Shown: positions 16,757 to 24,955 of the stretch, in pieces
How the letters are laid out: each line of letters starts with the position of its first letter
Numbering within the stretch: the stretch's first letter is position 1
Assembly: GCA_017434525.1 (NCBI GenBank)
Contig: JAFRFD010000048.1
Span: 62,001-126,000 of the forward strand
Length of the DNA stretch: 64,000 nucleotides
Direction: 5' to 3'
From: Methanobrevibacter sp.
GTDB lineage: Archaea > Methanobacteriota > Methanobacteria > Methanobacteriales > Methanobacteriaceae
Notes under the pieces: generated by a model
What the model was told of the DNA's origin: nothing
The model's input: only the letters and a program-made list of their open reading frames with translations
Databases searched by the model: none
Translations under genes and position numbers: made by a program

Positions 16757-19059
16757 GGGATGATTTAAAAGTTGGCGTGTTTTTATGTGAATGCGGAGGA
16801 AATATTGCAGATATAGTTGATTTGGATAAAGTCAGAGAAGAGCTTGATGTGGAATTCATTGGTCAGTTTGAGAATTTATGCTCTCTTAATGGCCGTAAGA
16901 TTATTCGTGATGCGATATTTGACCATGACTTGGACCGTGTTGTGGTTGCTGCATGCTCACCGATTTCTCATGAAAAGACCTTCCAGGACTATGTGAAACC
17001 TCTGAATCCTTATTTGATGGATATGGCAAATATACGTGAGCAATGCTCCTGGGTACATTCAGACAAGGAAAAGGCAACCCATAAGGCCATTACATTAATC
17101 AATGCATCAATTGAAAAGGTAAAGCAATCCGATGCTGTGGACCCGATTTACTGCCAAACACCAGATGAAGTGGCAGTTATAGGGGGAGGAATTGCCGGAA
17201 TGAATGCCGCATTGTCCCTTGCAAAACAAGGAATTAAGGTCACATTAATAGAGCAATCACCTTCAATTGGAGGACATATGGCAAAAATAGGTAAGGTTTT
17301 CTCACCTGTTAAGATAGCTGAAGAATGTGGAATGTGCCTTCTTAATCCGATCTTGAATGAACTTGTTTGGAATGAAAACATATGCGTATTGACAAACACC
17401 AAGGTCATTGAGGCTGAAAGGCGAGCAGGAACCTATAATTTGATTTTGGAGAAATCTCCAAGATATGTCGACACTGAAAAATGTATTGCATGCGGCAAAT
17501 GTGCAGAAGCATGTGAAGTAGAGGTTCCAAACGACTGGAATGATAATCTATCCATGAGAAAGGCAATATACAGACCATTCGGACAGTCATATCCTGAAGC
17601 TTACGTTATCGATATGGAGAATTGTGACAAGTGCAGTAACTGTGTTAAAGCATGTACTATGAAAGCTATTAAGCTAAGGGGAAAACCTGAAAGAATTCCT
17701 CTCCAAGTAGGTTCAATTGTTGTTGCTACTGGCCATAAGCTGTTTGACATGGATAAACGTCCGGAATATGGTTATGACAGGTATGCGGATGTAATAACCC
17801 AATCAGAACTTGGCCGTATTACTGGCGTAAACGGTCCGACAAAGGGAAAACTTCTAAAGGCAAATGGAGAAGTTCCAAAGCGTGTTGTCATGATTCAATG
17901 TGTGGGATCAAGGGATGAAAAACCGGATGGGCATAAATACTGTTCCAAAATCTGTTGTACTGTTGCTTTGAAAAATGCAAACATCATCAAACACAAATAT
18001 CCGGATACTGACGTTTTAATATGTTACACCGATATCAGAACTCCAGGAATGTTTGAAAAATACTACAAGCACACTCAGGAAAATGAAGTTAGGTTCCTGA
18101 GGGGTCGTCCGGGTGAAGTTGTTAAGAAAGGAGACAATTTCATTGTAAGAACCGAGGATACTCTTAAAGGGGAATTCGTTGAAATTGAAGCGGATATGGT
18201 AGTGCTTTCAACAGCAATGGAGCCGTCAGAAGGTACCAAAGAAATAGCTGAAATTCTAAATGTTGGAGTTACAGAAGATGGTTTCATTAAGGAGTCACAT
18301 CCAAAAATCAAGCCTATAGCTACTGATGTTCAGGGAATATTCGTGTGCGGAACAGCACATGACCCGAAAGACATCACGGATTCAATCATGCAGGCAACGG
18401 CGGCAGCTGCAAAAGTCAGCGAATATAATTATGGTGGAGTTGAAATCGAACCGTTCATTGCAGAAATTGATAAGGAAAGATGTACAGTTTGCGGTGATTG
18501 TATAAAAAGATGTAAATACAAATCAATGAGCATTCAAAATGATGAAATCTACATTGACCCGATGAGCTGTACTGGATGCGGTAAATGTCTTGTTGGATGT
18601 AACCAAAGGGCAATTACGGTAAACGGTAACATCGATGAGAAAATCATGTCAACAATCAAAGGTGTTCTCGCTAAAAAGCAAGAAGGCGAGCGCATGATAT
18701 TGGTTTTCTTGGACAATATAGGTTACACTGCAGCGGATAACATTGGTGTCAACAGATTGTCTTACCCTGAATCAATTCATATCATTAAAGTAATATCCGT
18801 CAATCGTGTAAGGCCAAAACATATTCATTACGCGCTTGATAACGGTGCTGATGGTGTATTCATTGGTGAATTCCCTGGAGATTTAATGTATGATGAAGTG
18901 GAACGTAAAATCCAAGGTGTCAAAGATAGAATCAGAGAGTTAGGAGAAGACCCGGAAAGACTTACCTTTTCAAAGGTATATATTCCATACTTCTCAGGGC
19001 TTGCACGCAAATTCCAAGAATTCGATGCTAAAATTGAAGAATTGGATGGAGTGGAATAA
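16753..19059 (+). CDS. hdrA: HdrA-like flavoprotein fused to a cysteine-free MvhD-like domain
   Basis: A 768-residue FAD iron-sulphur protein. The N-terminus has the HdrA cluster element LCECGGNIADIVD, an FAD loop VIGGGIAGMNAAL (residues 141-153), inserted ferredoxin motifs starting at Cys244 (CIACGKCAEAC) and Cys291 (CDKCSNCVKAC), CVGSRDEKPDGHKYC, and C-terminal motifs at Cys577 and Cys606. After about residue 640 a domain aligns by eye with MvhD/FlpD (YPESIHIIKVISVNRVRP, NGADGVFIGEFPGD, GEDPERLTF). There the cysteines that bind 2Fe-2S in MvhD are replaced (LDN, SVN, GEFPGDLMY). It resembles the HdrA2-type fusion but with a metal-free tail. It ends the operon before a strong hairpin. Confidence 0.88.
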   Translation: MRDDLKVGVFLCECGGNIADIVDLDKVREELDVEFIGQFENLCSLNGRKIIRDAIFDHDLDRVVVAACSPISHEKTFQDYVKPLNPYLMDMANIREQCSWVHSDKEKATHKAITLINASIEKVKQSDAVDPIYCQTPDEVAVIGGGIAGMNAALSLAKQGIKVTLIEQSPSIGGHMAKIGKVFSPVKIAEECGMCLLNPILNELVWNENICVLTNTKVIEAERRAGTYNLILEKSPRYVDTEKCIACGKCAEACEVEVPNDWNDNLSMRKAIYRPFGQSYPEAYVIDMENCDKCSNCVKACTMKAIKLRGKPERIPLQVGSIVVATGHKLFDMDKRPEYGYDRYADVITQSELGRITGVNGPTKGKLLKANGEVPKRVVMIQCVGSRDEKPDGHKYCSKICCTVALKNANIIKHKYPDTDVLICYTDIRTPGMFEKYYKHTQENEVRFLRGRPGEVVKKGDNFIVRTEDTLKGEFVEIEADMVVLSTAMEPSEGTKEIAEILNVGVTEDGFIKESHPKIKPIATDVQGIFVCGTAHDPKDITDSIMQATAAAAKVSEYNYGGVEIEPFIAEIDKERCTVCGDCIKRCKYKSMSIQNDEIYIDPMSCTGCGKCLVGCNQRAITVNGNIDEKIMSTIKGVLAKKQEGERMILVFLDNIGYTAADNIGVNRLSYPESIHIIKVISVNRVRPKHIHYALDNGADGVFIGEFPGDLMYDEVERKIQGVKDRIRELGEDPERLTFSKVYIPYFSGLARKFQEFDAKIEELDGVE

Positions 19060-19067
19060 TGACAGTG

Positions 19068-19090
19068 AAGTAAATGCTTAGCATTTACTT
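19068..19090. terminator. Perfect hairpin between hdrA and comE
   Basis: AAGTAAATGC, loop TTA, GCATTTACTT form a perfect 10-bp stem in the eight-base-plus gap between two converging operons. Downstream AT-rich tracts on both strands support bidirectional termination. The hairpin abuts the comE stop. Confidence 0.75.
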
Positions 19091-19091
19091 A

Positions 19092-19634
19092 TTATTTTTT
19101 TTCAATGGTTTTCATAAATCTTTCTTTAATTTCAATCGGTGTTAAATCAATGATTGGAGCTTTAGAGTTTCCAGGTTCTGTATGATATACAATAAAGCTT
19201 GCATCATCACTTTCAATTACTTCTTTTAAGTCAATGTCTTTAAAGTCATAGCTATTAAGCCCAACACTCTTTGCAATTTCGACCAAATCAATCTTTTGGG
19301 CATAAGTGTCCTGATTTCCTGTTGATCCGTAAGCGCCATTATCAATAACAATCCATGTTAAATTACGGGGATTGTTTGCAAATATTGTAACTAGGGAACC
19401 CATATTCATCAAAAGTGACCCGTCTCCATCGATAACTACAACGTCCTTATCAGGTCGGGCTAGCGCCAGGCCAAATCCGATTGATGAGGCAAGACCCATT
19501 GAACCAATCATGTAGAAATTTTCATTTCTGTCATTAATTTCATATAGTTCTCTTGAAGGAAATCCTATATTGCATACAATCAATTCATCATCGATATTTT
19601 TCATTATGTCTTCAATAGCTTCATATCTTGCCAT
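19092..19634 (-). CDS. comE: Sulfopyruvate decarboxylase, beta subunit
   Basis: A 180-residue thiamine-diphosphate-binding subunit. The TPP/Mg motif VVIDGDGSLLMNMGSL runs from about residue 67, followed by IVIDNGAYGSTGNQDTYA, and MIGSMGLASSIGFGLAL precedes it. ComDE removes CO2 from sulfopyruvate to give sulfoacetaldehyde, the direct precursor of coenzyme M. It sits five bases downstream of comD on the minus strand, forming a two-gene unit that converges on the comA-comF-hdr operon. Confidence 0.94.
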   Translation of the reverse strand: MARYEAIEDIMKNIDDELIVCNIGFPSRELYEINDRNENFYMIGSMGLASSIGFGLALARPDKDVVVIDGDGSLLMNMGSLVTIFANNPRNLTWIVIDNGAYGSTGNQDTYAQKIDLVEIAKSVGLNSYDFKDIDLKEVIESDDASFIVYHTEPGNSKAPIIDLTPIEIKERFMKTIEKK

Positions 19635-19638
19635 ATTA

Positions 19639-20133
19639 TCACCAATATCCTATCTCTAAAAGTACACTTACTGGTCTTCCTTCACTAATTGACAAATCCC
19701 ATGCTTCCATTATGTCCTCGTATGCTCCTTCAGGGTTTCCAGGTTTGAAAAATTTAAAGTCCATTCCTTCCAATATTCTTGGGGTTGACTCTCCCATCGG
19801 AATCTGTCCGCAGATGTTTTCTCCTTCGGTTCCTCTGTGGCTCATTATCATTAGAAGAGGAAATCCATATAATTGTGTCAATGATTTCAATGCGTTTATT
19901 GAGTTTCCAAGTCCTGAATTCTGCATTAAAATCGCCGGTTTTTTACCGCCCAAATATGCTCCTGCACATATTCCAATTCCTTCCTCTTCACGTGTAACCG
20001 GAATGTGGATTATTTCATCATCTTCATTAAGCATATCAAGTATTTTTGATAGATTAACGCAGGGGACACTTACAATAAAGTTTATCCCAATATCCTTAAG
20101 GGCATCATAAATCGCTTCACTACTGTCCATCAT
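19639..20133 (-). CDS. comD: Sulfopyruvate decarboxylase, alpha subunit
   Basis: A 164-residue subunit corresponding to the pyrimidine-binding half of a TPP enzyme. [20 protein letters not shown] holds the catalytic Glu for TPP activation, followed by [16 protein letters not shown] and [11 protein letters not shown]. It pairs with ComE. The ATG is preceded by AAGTGAT about four bases ahead, with a second ATG directly following. The AT-rich 145-base spacer upstream also holds the promoter of the divergent cofH. Confidence 0.94.
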   Translation of the reverse strand: MMDSSEAIYDALKDIGINFIVSVPCVNLSKILDMLNEDDEIIHIPVTREEEGIGICAGAYLGGKKPAILMQNSGLGNSINALKSLTQLYGFPLLMIMSHRGTEGENICGQIPMGESTPRILEGMDFKFFKPGNPEGAYEDIMEAWDLSISEGRPVSVLLEIGYW

Positions 20134-20278
20134 ATCACTTCAATTTTTTATATTATTTTAGTATATTCGAAATATTATAAATAGATATTCAATTGTCATG
20201 ATTTTTCAATTGTAATTGGGTTATATTGGTGTAACTTAATAGTAACCTTTTTATTTAACTTATAACTTATATAAAATC

Positions 20279-21397
20279 ATGTTTGATAAACTATCAATTT
20301 CTTCTACAACAGAAAGGATTTTGACAAAATCTCTTGACGAGTCCATCACTGTTGGTGAAGCTAACCATTTAATGAGTTTAAATGGGTCAGAATTATATCC
20401 CTTACTTGCTACCGCTGATTTTTTAAGACATCAAATCGTTGGCGATGATGTTACATTCATCAATAACTGCAATATCAATTTTACAAATATATGTACTGTA
20501 AGATGTGGTTTTTGTGCATTTGGAAGGGATGCCGATGACCCTGACGCTTATATTTTAAATGATAGTCAAATTTTGGGTAAAGCGGAGAGGGCAGTAGCCA
20601 ACGGAGCTCGTGAATTCACATTGATGGGCGGAGTTCTTCCGGATGCAGACATTGACTATTATGAACATTTGCTTACAATATTAAAAGATGCTCATCCTGA
20701 TGTTGCAATACATGGATTTTCACCGACAATGATTAGGGATGCATGTTTCGTATCCGGAATGGATGTTGCTGAAGGTTTTGAAAGGCTTAAGGATGCGGGC
20801 CTTGACACATTGCCAGGCACTGCGGCCGAAATATTGACGGACAGGTCAAGGGAGATAATCTGTCCTGAAAAGGTCAGCGTGGCCGAGTGGGTGGACATTA
20901 TCAAGACAGCTCAGGAGGTTGGAATTCCAGGCTCAGCAACAATAATGTACGGGCATGTGGAAACTTTAGAGGAAAGGGTAGAGCATATTGACATTATCAG
21001 ACAAATCCAGCAGGATACTGGTGGATTTACAGAATTCATTCCAATGACTTTTATGCATGAATATTCTCCAATCTTTTTGGAAGGCCAATCAAATCTTGGA
21101 GCCACCGGAACACAGGATTTGAAATTATATGCCGTTTCAAGGTTAATGCTTAGGGATTTAATTCCAAACATACAGGTATCATGGGTAAAGATGGGATTCA
21201 GGTTTGCACAGGTAGTATTGACTGCTGGTGCAAATGATTTAGGCGGCACATTGGGTGGTGATGAGCTATCAGAGGCTTCAGGAGCTCCTGACGGCGTTGA
21301 AGCATCCATTGAAACTCTAAGTCGTATGGTAAAGGATTTGGGAAGAAACCCAATTGAGCGAAATTCCAAATACACAGAATTCTATCAAATTGAATAG
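20279..21397 (+). CDS. cofH: FO synthase subunit 2 (CofH), radical SAM
   Basis: A 372-residue radical SAM enzyme. The cluster motif is CTVRCGFCAF near residue 72 (Cys-x3-Cys-x2-Cys), with NINFTNIC just ahead, EFTLMGGVLPDA, IHGFSPTMI, LPGTAAEIL and the tail GGDELSEASGA typical of CofH. The enzyme joins 5-amino-6-ribitylamino-uracil with tyrosine-derived 4-hydroxybenzyl in FO synthesis, the chromophore of F420. The companion cofG is not in the window. There is no Shine-Dalgarno sequence and a TATA-like ATTTAACT lies about 30 bases upstream, so the mRNA may be leaderless. Confidence 0.95.
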   Translation: MFDKLSISSTTERILTKSLDESITVGEANHLMSLNGSELYPLLATADFLRHQIVGDDVTFINNCNINFTNICTVRCGFCAFGRDADDPDAYILNDSQILGKAERAVANGAREFTLMGGVLPDADIDYYEHLLTILKDAHPDVAIHGFSPTMIRDACFVSGMDVAEGFERLKDAGLDTLPGTAAEILTDRSREIICPEKVSVAEWVDIIKTAQEVGIPGSATIMYGHVETLEERVEHIDIIRQIQQDTGGFTEFIPMTFMHEYSPIFLEGQSNLGATGTQDLKLYAVSRLMLRDLIPNIQVSWVKMGFRFAQVVLTAGANDLGGTLGGDELSEASGAPDGVEASIETLSRMVKDLGRNPIERNSKYTEFYQIE

Positions 21398-21405
21398 GTG
21401 TTTTG

Positions 21406-21990
21406 ATGAAAAAGTTTATAGTGTTTGACGGTTTGGACGGTTGCGGAAAGGACACTCAAGTTAATCTAATTGCCCAAATGTATGAACAGCAAGGAAGAAA
21501 GGTGGACATCAGGTCCCATCCATGTTCTGACAATAAGTTTGGCCGCAAATCAAAACAAGCCCTTTTGAAAACAGGTAAGATTAACCACTTGAAAGCAACT
21601 CTTTATTATGGACTGGATGCACTGAGATCAGTTCATATGTACTATTACAATAAGGACACTGATGTATTGATTTTTTCAAGGTATACCATGGCCGTAGCAT
21701 ATCTTCCCGATGTTGTGAATGTAATCGTATATAAAATAGTTTCCCATGTTCTTCCGAAATCTGATTGCATGTTCTTTTTGGATGTTTCTCCCGAGGAATC
21801 ACTTAGAAGAATCCAATCTCGTAATGAAGAGGAAGAGATGTTTGAAAACATTGAGGATTTGAGAAAGGTACGTTCAAAAACAAAAATAGCTACTTATGAA
21901 TGGAACATTATTCCGGCTGATGATGCGCCTGAGGTAATTTCTCAGAAGGTAAGGGATATCTGCATCAAATCAGACCAAAAATTATTATAG
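21406..21990 (+). CDS. Thymidylate-kinase-like P-loop kinase
   Basis: A 194-residue P-loop protein of the thymidylate kinase family. FIVFDGLDGCGKDTQVNLI is the nucleotide loop at residues 4-22, LFFLDVSPEESLRRIQSR fits the lid-region strand and helix, and residues FSRYTMAVAYLPD lie where dTMP kinases have DRYxxSxxAYQ. The usual Asp of DRY is a Ser here and the AYQ element is AYL, so substrate specificity may differ from dTMP. The ATG is preferred over an in-frame TTG three bases upstream since it follows GGTG. It starts nine bases after cofH and is probably co-transcribed. Confidence 0.82.
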   Translation: MKKFIVFDGLDGCGKDTQVNLIAQMYEQQGRKVDIRSHPCSDNKFGRKSKQALLKTGKINHLKATLYYGLDALRSVHMYYYNKDTDVLIFSRYTMAVAYLPDVVNVIVYKIVSHVLPKSDCMFFLDVSPEESLRRIQSRNEEEEMFENIEDLRKVRSKTKIATYEWNIIPADDAPEVISQKVRDICIKSDQKLL

Positions 21991-22341
21991 TTGGCGTAAG
22001 CTCATAGAATTAGGTTATATGAGATGTTTTTTTGAATTAGGAGTAATTAGAAAAAATATTATCAAATTCTGAAATTTAATAATTTTTAATAAAATTAAAA
22101 TTAGTTGGATTTTTATTTAAAATTAATTAATATTTTTAATGATTATTATAATGTTAATCGTTGATTTCAAGTTAGGGATAGTAATTTAGAAAACTATTTT
22201 ATTAAGAAAGAATTTTTATTAATTTGTCAATATAATAATATATTAATTTGTATGTTTGTTTAATATTTTTATAAATTTTTTTCATAATTTTAATAAAAAT
22301 CTTTATATTGTAAATACTATAAAATTATATATAGTGATAAT
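21991..22341. other. AT-rich intergenic region
   Basis: About 350 bases without a gene. The start holds a weak terminator hairpin after the kinase gene. The rest is very AT-rich with no repeat or RNA structure seen. The last 40 bases contain TATA-like ACTATAAAATTATATATA and a GTGATA ribosome-binding site for the MetX-like gene. Confidence 0.5.
22001..22031 (+). terminator. Possible terminator after the kinase gene
   Basis: CTCATA, an 11-base loop and TATGAG form a short stem followed by ATG and seven T residues. The stem is only 6 bp, so strength is doubtful. Confidence 0.4.
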
Positions 22342-23343
22342 ATGTTTTTTGAATCATCAATGTCCAATGGTACCCATATTCTTGATAAGTTTGAATTTGA
22401 GAATGGAAATATTCTTGAGAATGTAGAGGTAGAATATGTTACTTTTGGTGTCCCAAAATTTGATGATGAGGGATTCATTACCAATGCCGTCATAACTTTC
22501 CTTCCATATGAAGACAGGTTCTCTTTTTTTGCCAATGCAAAAGAGTTTATGGCGATGAAAAATATTGAGTTTAATTTAAATGATTTTTATTTTATTAGAA
22601 TATCTTCTCTTGGAATGCCGAATTCATGTTCTCCATCTACAACAGGTTTAAAATATAACTTTCCAAATTACACTATGTTGGATATCGTTAATTTCAAAAG
22701 AAAATTTTTAAAAGAAAAGTTTAAAATAAAATCTATTTTGTCATTGATAGGTGAAAATATCGGGGGCTATGAGATATTTACATGGGCATGCGAGTATCCC
22801 GATGAAATGAGGTCAATATTTGTTTTAAATAGTTCTTATAAAAATTCTGGTTATAGGTACACAATAACAAAATGTTTTGACTATATTATGGAGAGTGCTG
22901 AAGACTATTATTCAGATACTTATAGCATGACCTCTTCAAGGATGCTAATTGCTGTAAACACTTTAATTCTGGCCCAATATTTACCAAAAAATGTTTTAAA
23001 TAAAATGGAGAATTATGAAATTGATGCCCTATTGGACGTTTTCAATGATGAGGGTCTTTTTAAAGATATTTATGATTTCAAGTTACAAACTGAATGTCTT
23101 TTGGAATATGAAATTAGTGAAGATAAACTAAAAAATATTAAAGCCAAATCATTATTTGCAGGCATTAATTTGATTTTCTATGATGAGGATGTAGATTTAA
23201 TTCCGTTAGAATCTTTAATTGAAGATTCAACAGTATTGATTTATGAAGATCCAATAAAAAGTATTGATTTTTCGGCCTATGATTATGCTCATCTTATCAG
23301 GGATGCAACTAAATTTTTAAATGAACAACTTGATAAAGAGTAG
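22342..23343 (+). CDS. MetX-like alpha/beta-hydrolase with mutated nucleophile
   Basis: A 333-residue protein with the layout of homoserine O-acetyltransferase MetX: FEFENGNILENVEVEYVTFG (residues 17-36), DFYFIRISSLGMPNSCSPST (81-100), FPNYTMLDIVNFKRKFL (107-123), the nucleophile elbow ILSLIGENIGGYEIFTWACEYPDEM (split: elbow at 137-142), and a C-terminal LIRDATKFLNEQ. In active members the elbow is G-x-S-x-G-G. Here residue 139 is Asn instead of Ser, so transferase or hydrolase chemistry through an acyl-serine is not possible. Sequence around it stays well conserved, which argues against a decaying gene. A structural or regulatory role is a guess. It stands alone, convergent with priS. Confidence 0.7.
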   Translation: MFFESSMSNGTHILDKFEFENGNILENVEVEYVTFGVPKFDDEGFITNAVITFLPYEDRFSFFANAKEFMAMKNIEFNLNDFYFIRISSLGMPNSCSPSTTGLKYNFPNYTMLDIVNFKRKFLKEKFKIKSILSLIGENIGGYEIFTWACEYPDEMRSIFVLNSSYKNSGYRYTITKCFDYIMESAEDYYSDTYSMTSSRMLIAVNTLILAQYLPKNVLNKMENYEIDALLDVFNDEGLFKDIYDFKLQTECLLEYEISEDKLKNIKAKSLFAGINLIFYDEDVDLIPLESLIEDSTVLIYEDPIKSIDFSAYDYAHLIRDATKFLNEQLDKE

Positions 23344-23374
23344 TCTATGTGAATATCAGCTATTGCCCTATAGT

Positions 23375-24352
23375 CTAAACACCTTTTCGCTCATAAACGA
23401 ATTTAGGAACGGCCTTGTCAAATGGATCAAAGGTTTCCCTGTTTTTAACTTCCATACATTTCATGCTTACTTTGGAGTGAAGTGATGAAGGAAGTCTTAA
23501 AATCCTCTTTAAGTCAATTGTTACCTTTGCATCGATTGTTGCAAGATTCACCCTTGCCATGGCTTCAACAAAGTTTTTGTAACGTCTAGGGCCAATGTCC
23601 TTTTTAAACAGTCCCCAGTTGTCATTATCCAGATGGTGTCTTGATGCCATGATGTCTTTCATCAGCTTCGGATTAATTCCGTCAAGTTTTTCATTTCCAA
23701 CTAAATGCTGGACGTTGAATTTGACTTTATCTGTGAAAATCTTAGAGTATCCTATAGGTATTGTGAAATGTTCAAAGTTAAAGCTTTGATTTGAGATTTC
23801 AGAGTTCATGAATTGGGATTTTGGAACTTCCGCACCTGCAACATACTTTAAAACCTCTGACCTTAATTCACTGTTGGAGGTCATCATTTCCTCATCAAGA
23901 ATTCTTATGTGGTATCCCCTTCCGGAATAAATCAGATGGATGTTTTTAAGGCCCAAATCTCCTTCTAATGTGTCGATGAGGGTATTTACTATTTCTAAAG
24001 CTTCACCAAGACAGGTCTCACAGACTCCATCGCATTGACATGACCTGATTGGAATGTCCTTTGCATCAACATCGAAGATGTATTCCGCTTTAAGCCAATC
24101 TTCCCTTCTTTTTGGATTGTTATAAAAAGCTACGGATATGTAGGCTGCAAATGGAGCTTTATATCTTAGGAATTTCCTTAAGGATTCAGTTCCTCTAAAG
24201 ACTTTGTATCTGTCATTCGGTCCTCTTCCGTTATGGTCAAAACCGAACTCCCTTTTTTTAATATCCTTGGAGATGAATTCCGGAAGGTCTTTAGGGTCCC
24301 ATTCCTCTCGGTAATATTGTCTTCGCTCTTTGATTGTAGCTTTAGAAAACAT
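23375..24352 (-). CDS. priS: DNA primase, small (catalytic) subunit
   Basis: A 325-residue archaeal/eukaryotic-type primase catalytic subunit. Marks include REFGFDHNGRGPNDRYKVF, the catalytic acidic pair in YIFDVDAKD (near residue 93), a zinc knuckle CQCDGVCETC (near 104-113), HLIYSGRGYHIRI and the late RLPSSLHSKVSMKC. PriS makes RNA/DNA primers together with PriL at replication forks. It is on the same strand as priL but separated from it by a gene on the opposite strand, so the two are not one simple operon. Confidence 0.95.
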   Translation of the reverse strand: MFSKATIKERRQYYREEWDPKDLPEFISKDIKKREFGFDHNGRGPNDRYKVFRGTESLRKFLRYKAPFAAYISVAFYNNPKRREDWLKAEYIFDVDAKDIPIRSCQCDGVCETCLGEALEIVNTLIDTLEGDLGLKNIHLIYSGRGYHIRILDEEMMTSNSELRSEVLKYVAGAEVPKSQFMNSEISNQSFNFEHFTIPIGYSKIFTDKVKFNVQHLVGNEKLDGINPKLMKDIMASRHHLDNDNWGLFKKDIGPRRYKNFVEAMARVNLATIDAKVTIDLKRILRLPSSLHSKVSMKCMEVKNRETFDPFDKAVPKFVYERKGV

Positions 24353-24439
24353 GATTATAGGTTTATTTTTAAAGTATTTATTTTATTTGATGCTGTGCTT
24401 TTGCACACTTTTATTAGTCATGTAAAATAATATAATCAC

Positions 24440-24955
24440 ATGGAAGAGTTTGTTGAAGTGATTGGTGTTGAACATCTAAAAACAGTTTTATCAGGTTTGT
24501 CTCCTGAAGAAATAGTGAAACCCGCTTATGATAATTGGCAATCCGGCATTAAGACAGGCCATACCATATTGAACCTGGAAACAGGTAACGTTTATGGGTT
24601 GGGCATTGAATTGAATCAATTGCCGCTAGCCAGTGAAATCTACATTGAACTGTTCACAATAGAATCTCATGACGAGCCTGTAAATGAAGAGGATTTCTTT
24701 TCTAAAAGCGAATATGGAGAGTTTTTGGAGTTCAGCAGTGATGATCCATGCGAATATATTCCCGATATAATTACTGATTTTTGCCAACAAAAGGGAATTG
24801 ACGAGTATGAACGTACCATTGGGATTTTAGCATATAATTTCGAGAAAAAAGAACAGGCCAATTACAACATGTGGGAATCCAAGATTTTAAACAAGTATTA
24901 TGATGCGATTCATGAAGGACATAATCCTTTCCAGTTTTCACAATCTAGTCTTTAG
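24440..24955 (+). CDS. Hypothetical acidic protein between priS and priL
   Basis: A 171-residue soluble acidic protein with no signal peptide or membrane segment and no motif known to me. The first half contains ILNLETGNVYGLGIELNQLP, the second a run of acidic residues (SSDDPCEYIPDIITDFCQQKG) and a Trp-rich helix. It is encoded opposite to both primase genes and its 3' end overlaps the priL 3' end by 11 bases. The start ATG lacks a clear Shine-Dalgarno sequence. The sequence TAAAATAATATAATC upstream could be promoter. Whether it is linked to priming is unknown. Confidence 0.6.
   Translation: MEEFVEVIGVEHLKTVLSGLSPEEIVKPAYDNWQSGIKTGHTILNLETGNVYGLGIELNQLPLASEIYIELFTIESHDEPVNEEDFFSKSEYGEFLEFSSDDPCEYIPDIITDFCQQKGIDEYERTIGILAYNFEKKEQANYNMWESKILNKYYDAIHEGHNPFQFSQSSL

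Noticed and set aside
19628..20110. Long plus-strand ORF opposite comD
   Set aside because: Antisense to a well-recognised enzyme gene, with composition typical of the mirror of a coding frame and no recognisable motif.
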